Position numbers and translations under genes: made by a program | In this document: piece after piece, positions 7,970 through 15,834 of the stretch | Layout: each line of letters opens with the position of its first letter | Position numbering within the stretch: position 1 is the stretch's first letter | Notes under the pieces: model-generated | What the model was told of the DNA's origin: nothing | Database searches by the model: none | Seen by the model: only the letters and a program-made list of their open reading frames with translations | Assembly: GCA_020436835.1 (NCBI GenBank) | Contig: JAGQWZ010000260.1 | Coordinates: 1-34,715 of the forward strand | Direction of reading: 5' to 3' | DNA length: 34,715 bases | Origin: Saprospiraceae bacterium | GTDB taxonomy: Bacteria > Bacteroidota > Bacteroidia > Chitinophagales > Saprospiraceae

Positions 7970-8332
7970 CTAAAGCATCCAGAGCATAACCAATGCCAGC
8001 AATGCGGGAAGTCCCTGCACTAAAAATATCTTCCTATCTGCGGTGACGGCACCATATATTCCCGCAACCAGAATACATGAGAGAAAAAAACAGGCAATAT
8101 TAATCCACCATTCGGGATCAGAAATCAAGAGTGACCATATTAAACCAGCAGACAGGAAGCCATTATAAAGTCCCTGGTTAGCCGCCATCACTTTAGTAGG
8201 AGTAAAAATATCTTCCGGCAAAGATTTAAAAACCTTCTTGCCTCTGGTTTCCCAGGCAAACATTTCCAGCCAAAGAAAATATAAATGAAGCATGGCAACC
8301 AGTGCTATCAGTACTTTTGCTATCCACTCCAT
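7970..8332 (-). CDS. DUF1304 family membrane protein
   Basis: A 120-residue inner-membrane protein with four hydrophobic segments, near residues 5-22, 50-70, 74-95 and 104-120. The DUF1304 pattern is clear: LHLYFLWLEMFAWETRGKKVF, then ANQGLYNGFLSAGL, and a C-terminal AGIYGAVTADRKIFLVQG. The family is widespread and of unknown function. It is the first gene of an operon with the PanE-like reductase and the 107-aa protein. A terminator lies upstream, so it probably has its own promoter in the short gap; the best -7 candidate there has one mismatch. Confidence 0.9.
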   Translation of the reverse strand: MEWIAKVLIALVAMLHLYFLWLEMFAWETRGKKVFKSLPEDIFTPTKVMAANQGLYNGFLSAGLIWSLLISDPEWWINIACFFLSCILVAGIYGAVTADRKIFLVQGLPALLALVMLWML

Positions 8333-8375
8333 AGTTTATAATTACAACATCATAAGTATCCAAACCAAGATAGAG

Positions 8376-8404
8376 AAAATTACCCGGATCAATCATCCGG
8401 GTAA
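8376..8404 (-). terminator. Rho-independent terminator of the methyltransferase gene
   Basis: TTACCCGGAT (8380-8389) and ATCCGGGTAA (8395-8404) are a perfect 10-bp stem with a 5-base loop. It starts 8 bases beyond the stop codon of the minus-strand methyltransferase and is followed on that strand by TTTTCTC. It separates that gene from the DUF1304 operon. Confidence 0.78.
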
Positions 8405-8412
8405 CGGAGATC

Positions 8413-9162
8413 TCAGTTTCTTATGGCTAAAATATAGGCCTGCCTGGCACCCGGTTTAAACGGTGACAACTCATGATCACTGTATACAGCCTCTATCGAA
8501 AATCCTGCGGCATTCAGGTATCGTTTCACCTCAGAAAGACGGTAAAGAAAATGGTAAGCGGTCTTCTTTTCAATTTTATCTCCCTCAATAAACTGCATCT
8601 CGGTAACCAGGGCTCCCAGATCTGCATCATATTGATTAGACATTAAGAAATATAAGCCATTGACCTCCATCCAACTCTGATGATCATAAGCAGGCAATAC
8701 AATCTCTGCTAAGGCACTGGTGTTAATTAAAAGGTAGCCATCCTGACGCACGGCTGCTCCCAACATCCCGGTAAACTGCTCAATTCCGGTGTAATCGAAA
8801 TAATTAAAACTATTACCCAGGCAAATAACAGCATCATAGGCAAATCCAGGCTTGAACTCCATCATATTGGCCTCAATGACTTCAACCGGTAAATTCCTGC
8901 TTTTAACTTCCATCCGAAGCCGCTCAATATAAGTTTTGGATATATCAACTCCGGTGACATTAAAGCCTTCCTGGGCTAAAGCAATTGAGTGCCTACCTGA
9001 GCCACAAGGAACATCCAGAATTCTACCTCCATCCGGCAAGGGAATGATTTTCTTTATAAATTCAATTTCGTTCCTTGCATATTCCGGAGTTGCAACGCGA
9101 TCCCAAAGATCAAGCGCCATCCCGTTAAAAAATGTTTTATACCAATTATTGTGATTTGACAT
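8413..9162 (-). CDS. Class I SAM-dependent methyltransferase
   Basis: A soluble methyltransferase of 249 residues with a Rossmann fold: motif I GRILDVPCGSGRHSIAL, an acidic ribose-binding strand end VTGVDIS, then FDAV-like YDAVICLGNSFNYFD (motif II/III) and DGYLLINT. The N-terminal NWYKTFFNGMALDLWDRV is typical of a group of small-molecule methyltransferases whose substrates are not known. The frame runs open for another 50 codons to an ATG at 9312, but that extension is unlike the family and the ATG at 9162 begins directly at the family N-terminus (MSNHNNWY). It appears monocistronic with a terminator behind it. Substrate unknown. Confidence 0.85.
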   Translation of the reverse strand: MSNHNNWYKTFFNGMALDLWDRVATPEYARNEIEFIKKIIPLPDGGRILDVPCGSGRHSIALAQEGFNVTGVDISKTYIERLRMEVKSRNLPVEVIEANMMEFKPGFAYDAVICLGNSFNYFDYTGIEQFTGMLGAAVRQDGYLLINTSALAEIVLPAYDHQSWMEVNGLYFLMSNQYDADLGALVTEMQFIEGDKIEKKTAYHFLYRLSEVKRYLNAAGFSIEAVYSDHELSPFKPGARQAYILAIRN

Positions 9163-9373
9163 GATAATACGCTTAATAAGAATTAATGGGGAAACGAGAG
9201 AAATTACAGGATTCAATACAAGAATCCAATTTCCTTTTTCCAAAAAATTGTTATGAAATAATAACTCATCAGCAGCAACCAGATCAATTGCCGCACTTAG
9301 GTTATCCGGCACCGATGGCCGGCAAAAAAATTCTTATTAACAGAGGCGTTTATTTACTACGTTAAAGATAGAA

Positions 9374-9390
9374 TTTTGGATCATCCAAAA
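9374..9390. repeat. Short perfect palindrome after the AtuA operon
   Basis: TTTTGGAT and ATCCAAAA flank a single C, giving a 17-base symmetric site about 30 bases beyond the end of the AtuA-like gene. It could form a 7-bp hairpin with a TCA loop but lacks a T-run on the minus strand, so it is either a weak terminator or a protein-binding site. Confidence 0.35.
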
Positions 9391-9419
9391 CAAATTAATC
9401 TTTTGCGAAAAAAGCCAGC

Positions 9420-9719
9420 TTATAATTCGAGATCCAACAAAATTGTCGACAAGGTTTTACCATGGCTGTCCATGGCCAGTGATCGGGTCACACCACCCTT
9501 AAGTGCATCATACATGACAAAATTAAGCGCTCCTAATTGAGGCAAGGTATATCGTATAACCGCTCCTTCCACCATCTCCCCAAAAAATGATTTAACTTTC
9601 TCTGCAGTCATTTTTTGTTCTAAAATTAAATAATCCTCGGGCCTGTATACAATCACAGCAATATTCGAAATATTGCCTTTGTCTCCGCTACGTGTATGGG
9701 CTATGTCTCTCAACTTCAT
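9420..9719 (-). CDS. AtuA-related C-terminal-domain protein
   Basis: A 99-residue protein matching the small domain that is often fused to the C-terminus of AtuA (the AtuA-like ferredoxin-fold domain). Typical features are the N-terminal KLRDIAHTRSGDKGNISNIAVI, then RYTLPQLGALNFVMYDALKGG and the ending SLAMDSHGKTLS. Its ATG overlaps the AtuA stop by four bases (ATGA), which sets the start; a GTG three codons upstream is less likely. In longer homologues the two parts are one polypeptide of about 550-600 residues, so the two products here presumably form a complex. Biochemical function is not established. Confidence 0.86.
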   Translation of the reverse strand: MKLRDIAHTRSGDKGNISNIAVIVYRPEDYLILEQKMTAEKVKSFFGEMVEGAVIRYTLPQLGALNFVMYDALKGGVTRSLAMDSHGKTLSTILLDLEL

Positions 9720-11059
9720 TTTAACCACCGGTAATAATTCTTTGTCTTCACTTGTTCTTCAGGTATAAGCACTGATTGAATTGCCAGGACCTCTCTTGCA
9801 TGTTTCCAGGCTCCCCCTCCTCCTGCGGGTCCATTGGTATAGAGCGCTTCTACTTCATTACCGACACTAATTGCATCCTTCATCGTATCGCTACGGACTG
9901 CTACCCGGAGTCTTACTTCACCTTGTTCTTGCTCCCGGGTAATGCTGTTCCGGCCTAACGAATTTATTCCAACCAGATCATACCGTTCTTCCAGCAGATT
10001 GATTCCAATTATCCGAAATCTTTCTTTTAGTACCTCTATTGCCAGATTGGCTCGCTGAAGGGCTCCGGGCCCCGCATAACTTATCTGGCCCTCACCGATA
10101 TAGCTATCCCTGTACCCTACCGACACCTTCAACTTTCCTGATTTAGGTTTGCCCGTTGCCCCAACAGCTTCAACAACGTCCTTTGCCGTAGTTATAAATG
10201 AGACCTGACTGAAATCAGCCACCACATCTGGAGTCAGATAATTTGCCGGATCATGAATTTCATACAAAAGCTGCTCCTTACAGGTTGCCTCAGTGACCTG
10301 ACCTCCGGTATCAGACAACTTAGAAATCAAGAAGTTGCCTTCTGCGTCGATTTCAGCGATCGGAAAACCCAATTTTGCTAACCCTGAAACATCCTTATAT
10401 CCGGGATCTGCAAAATAACCTCCCGTAATCTGACCTGCACATTCCATAAGATGGCCTAACAGGGTCGCTTTCCCTAATTTGTCATAGTCATTAAGATCCC
10501 AATGAAAAGCATTCACGATAGGTGCTACAAAAAGAGATGGATCAGCAACTCTTCCGGTAATAATTACATCCGCTCCCCATTGCAGTGCCTCGATGATCGG
10601 ATGAATGCCAAGATAGGCATTTGCAGAAATCACCTGATCCTGAATATCTCTGAGCGACTGACCGGATTCCAGTAATATCAGGTCTTGTCCTTCGATAGCA
10701 GAAAATACGTCATCACCGGTTATAGCGGCAAACTTCAATTCTTCAATACCAAGTTCCCTTGCGACCTCTATTGTTTTTTCCATTGCCGCAACGGGATTGG
10801 CTGCTCCCATGTTGGTGATTATTTTCGTTTTATTTGCGACACAATGTACCAGACAAGCTCGCATTCTATCTTCCAGTAAAGGATCAAATCCCAAATTGGG
10901 ATCGTGAGATTTTCTTTTTTGTGCAAGCGCAATTGTTCGTTCAGCTAAACATTCGAAAATCAAATAGTCTAATTGCCCCTTTTCAGCCAATTGTACTGCT
11001 GGCTCAATCCGGTCTCCGGAATATCCGGCCCCCGCTCCCAGTCGCAATCTCTTTTTCAT
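9716..11059 (-). CDS. AtuA family protein (acyclic terpene utilization, DUF1446)
   Basis: A 447-residue cytoplasmic protein of the AtuA/DUF1446 family. It begins with RLGAGAGYSGDRIEPAVQLAEKG-like sequence, followed by LDYLIFECLAERT, TNMGAANP, ADVIITGRVADPSLFVAP and HLMECAGQITGGYFADPG, all diagnostic. AtuA was named from the Pseudomonas citronellol/geraniol degradation cluster, where its reaction is unresolved; the family also occurs in other carboxylic acid degradation contexts. Here no other atu genes (geranyl-CoA carboxylase, hydratase) are nearby. It sits between a CitMHS-type transporter (12-bp gap) and the AtuA-like small protein (4-bp overlap), so an organic-acid pathway is more likely than terpene use. 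That last point is inference. Confidence 0.9.
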   Translation of the reverse strand: MKKRLRLGAGAGYSGDRIEPAVQLAEKGQLDYLIFECLAERTIALAQKRKSHDPNLGFDPLLEDRMRACLVHCVANKTKIITNMGAANPVAAMEKTIEVARELGIEELKFAAITGDDVFSAIEGQDLILLESGQSLRDIQDQVISANAYLGIHPIIEALQWGADVIITGRVADPSLFVAPIVNAFHWDLNDYDKLGKATLLGHLMECAGQITGGYFADPGYKDVSGLAKLGFPIAEIDAEGNFLISKLSDTGGQVTEATCKEQLLYEIHDPANYLTPDVVADFSQVSFITTAKDVVEAVGATGKPKSGKLKVSVGYRDSYIGEGQISYAGPGALQRANLAIEVLKERFRIIGINLLEERYDLVGINSLGRNSITREQEQGEVRLRVAVRSDTMKDAISVGNEVEALYTNGPAGGGGAWKHAREVLAIQSVLIPEEQVKTKNYYRWLK

Positions 11060-11071
11060 CTTCTCATAAAA

Positions 11072-12364
11072 TTACAAAGGAAACAAACCAAGTAAAATTG
11101 ATGTCACGGTCATAACCAGCGTGGTTAAAAAGGCATAACCGAAACTAAATCGCTGGTGATCCGCCAAATCGATCTGACACAGTCCAATCAGTAAAAACGT
11201 GCTGGCCGTTAAAGGGCTCAGGGGAAATCCGGTTGTCATCTGACCAAGTAGCGAAGCCTGACCGATACTTGCTGCCGGTACTCCCATCTCATTTCCCACC
11301 TGGGCGATAATCGGCAGGAAACCAAAATAAAATGAGTCCGGATCAAAGATCAAACTGGCAGGCATACTGACCAGAGCAAGAGCTACTGGTATATGATCTC
11401 CCATTGCGGGAGGGATCAATTGGGTCACGCTCTCCGCAATTGCTTTGATCATACCAGCCTCTGTAAGAACCCCAATGAATACACCGGCTGCCAGAAGTAT
11501 CGAAGCCATAAGCAGGGCTGATTTTGCATGAGCGTCCAGACGTTCTTTTTGTTGTTGCAAATTGGGATAGTTTACAGAGAGTGCCACAACAGCTGCTACC
11601 ATGAAGATGAGGGCAGGGGCAATGTGGCCCTGGATTAATATTCCAATGGTGATCACGGTGAGCACAACATTAAACCAGAACCTGTCTGGACGGGAGGTCA
11701 GTCGCTCTTCCAAGGCCGGAGCATCCAGCTGATTACTGTGCTCATTTCTAACCTTAACTCGAAGCCCTTCTTTTTTTCCAAGATAATAGGCAACTGCAAG
11801 GACGAATATTAACCCGGAAACCTGGGGTAAAAAAAGAGGTCGATAGAGATCAGTCACCGAAATTTGTAATGCCGATGCCGCCCGCAGGGTAGGGCCTCCC
11901 CAGGGCACCAGGTTCATTGTTCCTGCTCCGAGTCCTACGACACAAGCTAATATCCTGCGATCCATCTTCAAACCATCGAAAAGAGGAAGCATGGCTGGCA
12001 CTACGATAAGAAAAGTCACCGCACCTGACCCATCCAGATGTACCAGCATTGCCAAAATAGCTGCACCCAGCGTAATCTTAGCCGGATCCCGACCTGCCTT
12101 TTTTAGAATGAATCGTATCAAAGGATCAAACATGCCAGCATCAGTCAGAATCCCGAAAAAAAGGATAGCAAAAATGAACATGGTGGCAATTGGAGCAATA
12201 TTCTTGATGCCGCTTAAAGCAAATTCTGCTGTTTCCAAACCATATCCAGCCAGTAACGCCCCGATGACAGGCACCACAATTAACGCAGATAAGGAGGACA
12301 TTCTCTTGGTTAGGATAAAAAAAAGAACGCCCCCAATAATCAATAAGCCGAAGTAAAAGTCCAA
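11072..12364 (-). CDS. CitMHS-type carboxylate transporter
   Basis: A 430-residue polytopic inner-membrane protein of the citrate-Mg2+:H+ symporter (CitMHS) branch of the ion transporter superfamily. I count about eleven hydrophobic segments. Family landmarks are FFGILTDAGMFDPLIRFI, HLDGSGAVTFLIVVPAMLP, GLGAGTMNLVPWGGPTLRAA in the first half and FDPDSFYFGFLPI plus GQMTTGFPLSPLTAST in the second. Known members carry citrate-metal complexes; paralogues carry other di- or tricarboxylates. The start is a TTG (or the adjoining ATT) directly after an in-frame TAA, as no suitable ATG exists before the first membrane segment. AAAGG lies unusually close to it, and a dyad covers this ribosome-binding region. 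It is the first gene of the AtuA operon. Confidence 0.88.
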   Translation of the reverse strand: MDFYFGLLIIGGVLFFILTKRMSSLSALIVVPVIGALLAGYGLETAEFALSGIKNIAPIATMFIFAILFFGILTDAGMFDPLIRFILKKAGRDPAKITLGAAILAMLVHLDGSGAVTFLIVVPAMLPLFDGLKMDRRILACVVGLGAGTMNLVPWGGPTLRAASALQISVTDLYRPLFLPQVSGLIFVLAVAYYLGKKEGLRVKVRNEHSNQLDAPALEERLTSRPDRFWFNVVLTVITIGILIQGHIAPALIFMVAAVVALSVNYPNLQQQKERLDAHAKSALLMASILLAAGVFIGVLTEAGMIKAIAESVTQLIPPAMGDHIPVALALVSMPASLIFDPDSFYFGFLPIIAQVGNEMGVPAASIGQASLLGQMTTGFPLSPLTASTFLLIGLCQIDLADHQRFSFGYAFLTTLVMTVTSILLGLFPL

Positions 12365-12369
12365 AATCC

Positions 12370-12388
12370 TTTAGATGTTTAATCTAAA
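12370..12388. promoter_or_regulatory. Dyad overlapping the transporter ribosome-binding region
   Basis: TTTAGAT-N5-ATCTAAA is a perfect 7-bp inverted repeat. On the minus strand its proximal arm runs into AAAGGA just before the TTG start of the CitMHS gene, so as DNA it could be an operator and as RNA it could mask the ribosome-binding region. Confidence 0.5.
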
Positions 12389-12644
12389 TTAAAGGAAACA
12401 AATGACATGGAATTCACCCATTTTGATGAGAAAAAAAAATTCATTCCTAATAGATTCCCGATTCAGAAAATAAGGAGATTTTGGTCAGTTTGCAGAATAA
12501 AATTCCGCGGCATTGAACACTCCTCTTGAATTGCAGCTGGAACTACGAATTGAGTCTTAAAATTTAGATCTCTTATTTCGACCAAATCTTCTCGGAATCA
12601 AATTGATGTAATTATGGCAGCAAACTATCTATTGCAATAATTTG

Positions 12645-12652
12645 TATCTTTC
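12645..12652 (+). promoter_or_regulatory. Probable -7 box of the MG2-type protein gene
   Basis: TATCTTTC differs from TAnnTTTG only in the last base and lies 40 bases before the ATG at 12685. No convincing -33 element is seen at the expected distance. Confidence 0.35.
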
Positions 12653-12684
12653 TCTATTACCTTGAAACCAACACAGTCTTCATA

Positions 12685-15024
12685 ATGCACAAGCTAGTTT
12701 TTGCTAGGATATCAATAACTGTACTATGCCTTATGTGCAATGGAATGAAGTTGATAAGCCAACAAAATAACCAAGATCTTACCTGGCAAGAGACGCTTCT
12801 AGCTCCGCTCGATTACGCTACCAATAAACTTGCAGCCGAATCCATCTATATCCAAACAAGTAAAGATATCTACGAAACCCAGGAGGACCTCTGGTTTAAT
12901 GCCTTTGTCTTGAATGCCCAATCGTTACAGCCATCTAAGCTGAGCCGAACGTTGTATGTGGAACTGATTCAGGAAAAGACCGATAGTATAGTTTGGCAGG
13001 AAAAATACGAAATTCAAGATGGCATTGCCGAAGGGCATATTTTTTTGGATGACTCTCTGGCAAATGGCACTTATTTAGTGGCAGCTTTTACTCCCCATTC
13101 ATTTGTACTTAATGCGCCGGAAATACATTCCGTCAGAAGAATTGAAGTAATCGATTTTATCCGTAATTATAGTAGGGACTTCCCGTTGATTGACTGGGAT
13201 TCCGTGCAACTTTCCTTTTTCCCCGAAGGAGGTCATCTGATCGAGGGCCTAAAAAGTCAAGTGGCTTTTAGAGTGACAGAAAAACAAGGAAGGCCGGTAA
13301 CAGCATCCGGAACTTTGCTGGAAAATGGTCAGAAATTATTAAGCTTTAAAAGCGTACATGCCGGCATGGGTAGTTTTTCCTTCATTCCTCGTGAAGGATA
13401 TAATTATACGGTGAAACTGGATGATCAGAAAAAGATAGAATTTCCATTGCCGGAAGCACAAAAATCAGGCATGGTCTTGCATTTGGCCGAACGAGATGAA
13501 CATGCCCTGGTTTTCCAGATTGACCGGAGTCCTGGTCCACCGCCTGAAAAAATCTATCTGAGAACTCAGATTCGGGGAGAAGCTCACAGCATTGCTACGG
13601 GAGTGATTGACTCCACCCTGAAATTCAAAGTACCCTTGCATAAAATGCCCCAGGGAATTGCAGAAGTAACCCTGTTTGACGAACATTTTATACCGGTAGC
13701 CGAAAGATTGGTCTACGTAAATCAAGAAAAGAGATTAAGCATCGAGACCAATCTTGCAAAGGAAGGACACCCAAGAAGAGGAAAAACAACTTTTAATATC
13801 AAAGTGCGTGATGAAAGTGGTGAACCCGTCTCGATGACATTGGGACTCAGTATCTGTGAGTCGATCTTTAAGGACTCCGAAAACCCCAACAATATCTTAT
13901 CTCACTACTACCTCTCCAGTCAAATAAAAGGGAAGATTTATGATCCGGCCTATTACTTCCGTAGTGAAAATAAAGACAGATTAGTGGCGCTAGATCTACT
14001 TCTCTTAACCCAGGGTTGGAGACGCTATATATGGAATCACGAATTGCTGCAGGGTTTACCGATCATCGATGAGACACCAATTATTGGGGGAATAAAGGGA
14101 ACGATACAACCAAGAAGAAAACGCAGATGGGAGAAAGGAAATTATCCTACCCTTATTGCTTATGTACCTGAACAAAGTGGAAGGACCAACTTTATTAATG
14201 TCGACTCCGATGGAAAATTCATGGTCGAACCCGATCACCTAAAAATCGGAGAAGGTGGCTTTACTTATATCAAGTACTTCCCTTCCGATGATATGAAATT
14301 TAACCTCAATTTACACAACAATGCTTTCGACACCATTGATCTTTTTTGGAGAAATTCCGAAATTTTTCATCCATGGAGCCAAAGGAAAAGGCAAAGTTTT
14401 GAAAACGAGAATATCGCCCTTAGATCTGGATCAGGGATCATTCAATTGGATGAAATAGTGGTTATGGCCAGAAAAAATCGACAGAGTCATCGGGATAAAT
14501 ATTTGGGGCAACTTGACAGTCTGGCAAAACTGGAATTTACTACAGATTACGTTTGTAAGCACAATAATCTTAATTGTCCAGGTTGCAGAAACGATCCTAA
14601 AAATACTCGACCCAAGGAAGGTGAGACATATCTATTACTTCAAGTTTGGGAAAACAATAGATTTATAGATGCAACACTACCTCCTAAACCAGGCCAAAGA
14701 TTTACTAAGAAATGGTTACCTCCTTACCAATACCCTAAGTTGACAGATGCTTTTCTTCTTGAAAACTTCAATCTCATAAGGACCAAGGGCTATTATGGAC
14801 ATAAGGAATTCTATCAACCAGACTACGAAGAACTTTACGATCCCGCTCCGGATTACCGAAATACTTTGCTTTGGGCACCTAACATTAAAACGGACGAATA
14901 TGGAGAAGCAACGATAACTTTCTTCTGCTCCGATCTACCAGGACTCTTTAAAGGTGAAATTGAGGGAGTATCAATGGAGGGCCTGTTAGGACATCACTCT
15001 TTTGAATTTATGGTCGAAAATTGA
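12685..15024 (+). CDS. Secreted MG2/macroglobulin-like envelope protein
   Basis: A 779-residue exported protein. After a signal peptide ending near residue 26 comes an MG2-like beta-sandwich (IYIQTSKDIYETQEDLWFNAFVLN) of the alpha-2-macroglobulin fold, then LSFFPEGGHLIEG near residue 178 and further immunoglobulin-like segments. Around residue 587 is LDEIVVMARK, the stretch that in longer Bacteroidota relatives precedes a TonB-plug-like domain. Three cysteines (CKHNNLNCPGC, near residues 622-632) follow. The C-terminus WAPNIKTDEYGEATITFFCSD is a typical macroglobulin-type ending. No beta-barrel is present, so it is not a TonB receptor. It probably sits in the periplasm or outer membrane; function is unknown. 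It is a single gene, convergent with the ABC exporter. Confidence 0.75.
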   Translation: MHKLVFARISITVLCLMCNGMKLISQQNNQDLTWQETLLAPLDYATNKLAAESIYIQTSKDIYETQEDLWFNAFVLNAQSLQPSKLSRTLYVELIQEKTDSIVWQEKYEIQDGIAEGHIFLDDSLANGTYLVAAFTPHSFVLNAPEIHSVRRIEVIDFIRNYSRDFPLIDWDSVQLSFFPEGGHLIEGLKSQVAFRVTEKQGRPVTASGTLLENGQKLLSFKSVHAGMGSFSFIPREGYNYTVKLDDQKKIEFPLPEAQKSGMVLHLAERDEHALVFQIDRSPGPPPEKIYLRTQIRGEAHSIATGVIDSTLKFKVPLHKMPQGIAEVTLFDEHFIPVAERLVYVNQEKRLSIETNLAKEGHPRRGKTTFNIKVRDESGEPVSMTLGLSICESIFKDSENPNNILSHYYLSSQIKGKIYDPAYYFRSENKDRLVALDLLLLTQGWRRYIWNHELLQGLPIIDETPIIGGIKGTIQPRRKRRWEKGNYPTLIAYVPEQSGRTNFINVDSDGKFMVEPDHLKIGEGGFTYIKYFPSDDMKFNLNLHNNAFDTIDLFWRNSEIFHPWSQRKRQSFENENIALRSGSGIIQLDEIVVMARKNRQSHRDKYLGQLDSLAKLEFTTDYVCKHNNLNCPGCRNDPKNTRPKEGETYLLLQVWENNRFIDATLPPKPGQRFTKKWLPPYQYPKLTDAFLLENFNLIRTKGYYGHKEFYQPDYEELYDPAPDYRNTLLWAPNIKTDEYGEATITFFCSDLPGLFKGEIEGVSMEGLLGHHSFEFMVEN

Positions 15025-15048
15025 TCGACTAAATCAATTTCACCACCG

Positions 15049-15834
15049 TCAACCATGTTGATCCGATCTATTCCAGTACCAATAAGTTGCAATAATTCCC
15101 GACACACAAACAGATAGCAAAATAAAATAGCTTAAGGAATTAATTAAATCGCGATAGACACCTGCTGAGCCACTAAACAGTCCAGGCAGGGCCCAGGGAA
15201 AATAGTGACCATAGCCGATGGCACCTATTATTTGCGAAATCACCAACATTAAAGTAACAAATCCTAGGGGCACCATATAACCTTGCCCCCATAACGAAAA
15301 AAAAGCGATTGGCGGTCCCAAGCAAATTACCAAGATGGTCGTCAGTAGGTATATTATGAGGGAGGTTTCACTAAATGAAATAAGACCTAAGCCCAACAAT
15401 TTTCCCAGTACAAGCGCCAAAATAAAATTGCTAAGTACCAGGGCCATACACCAGAGGACATATAAAATAAATTTAGCACTGAGAATACTGTTGCGCGACG
15501 TGGGAAGTGCCAATAAATCCTTAGTTGTCTGATCAGAATACTCCCGGCCAAATAACCAACTGATCACAAATCCAAAAACCAGCACTCCCCCAACACCCAC
15601 TACCTGAGCCAACAGGGCCATATAAGATTCCCAATTCACCTCGAAACCCATCATTTTTGCTTTTTCCATGAGCATTCCTCCTTCCAGTGCCGGATCAGCA
15701 CTTGCGATTAAGAATAATATTAAACCACCCATGATCGGACCCAGGCTAAAGGCCACGAAGGTCACCCACAAAAATGAAGACCTCCGCACCTTATACCATT
15801 CAGCGATCAACGAAGAATACATTTCGATCATCAT
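15049..15834 (-). CDS. ABC-2 type transporter permease
   Basis: A 261-residue inner-membrane permease with six hydrophobic segments, of the ABC-2 exporter type. The N-terminal cytoplasmic part EWYKVRRSSFLWVTFVAF and the motif FGREYSDQTTKDLLALPTSRNSILSAKF after the second membrane segment are characteristic of the bacitracin/lantibiotic-immunity-like and sodium-export-like permeases. Its ATG overlaps the end of the ATPase gene by four bases, so the two are translationally coupled and form one exporter, presumably two copies of each. Substrate is unknown; the families include antimicrobial peptide self-protection, but no peptide gene, sensor kinase or regulator is adjacent. Confidence 0.88.
   Translation of the reverse strand: MMIEMYSSLIAEWYKVRRSSFLWVTFVAFSLGPIMGGLILFLIASADPALEGGMLMEKAKMMGFEVNWESYMALLAQVVGVGGVLVFGFVISWLFGREYSDQTTKDLLALPTSRNSILSAKFILYVLWCMALVLSNFILALVLGKLLGLGLISFSETSLIIYLLTTILVICLGPPIAFFSLWGQGYMVPLGFVTLMLVISQIIGAIGYGHYFPWALPGLFSGSAGVYRDLINSLSYFILLSVCVSGIIATYWYWNRSDQHG

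Larger units (their letters stand above)
12365..12684. other. Gene-free intergenic region between divergent genes
   Basis: A 320-base spacer between the CitMHS operon and the MG2-type protein gene. It holds the dyad next to the transporter start, an isolated copy of its half-site AATTTAGAT at 12561-12569, and a near-consensus -7 box (TATCTTTC) at 12645 for the rightward gene. I see no reading frame with coding character in it. Confidence 0.6.

Noticed and set aside
9163..9312. 50-codon N-terminal extension of the methyltransferase
   Set aside because: The frame is open, but the family N-terminus begins at the ATG at 9162 and the extension has no recognisable similarity.
9306..9322. CCGGC/GCCGG hairpin upstream of the methyltransferase
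   Set aside because: Five base pairs only, partly within the open extension frame; too short to assign a function.
11991..12356. 121-codon plus-strand frame within the CitMHS gene
   Set aside because: Antisense shadow of membrane-segment codons; the transporter frame is clearly the coding one.
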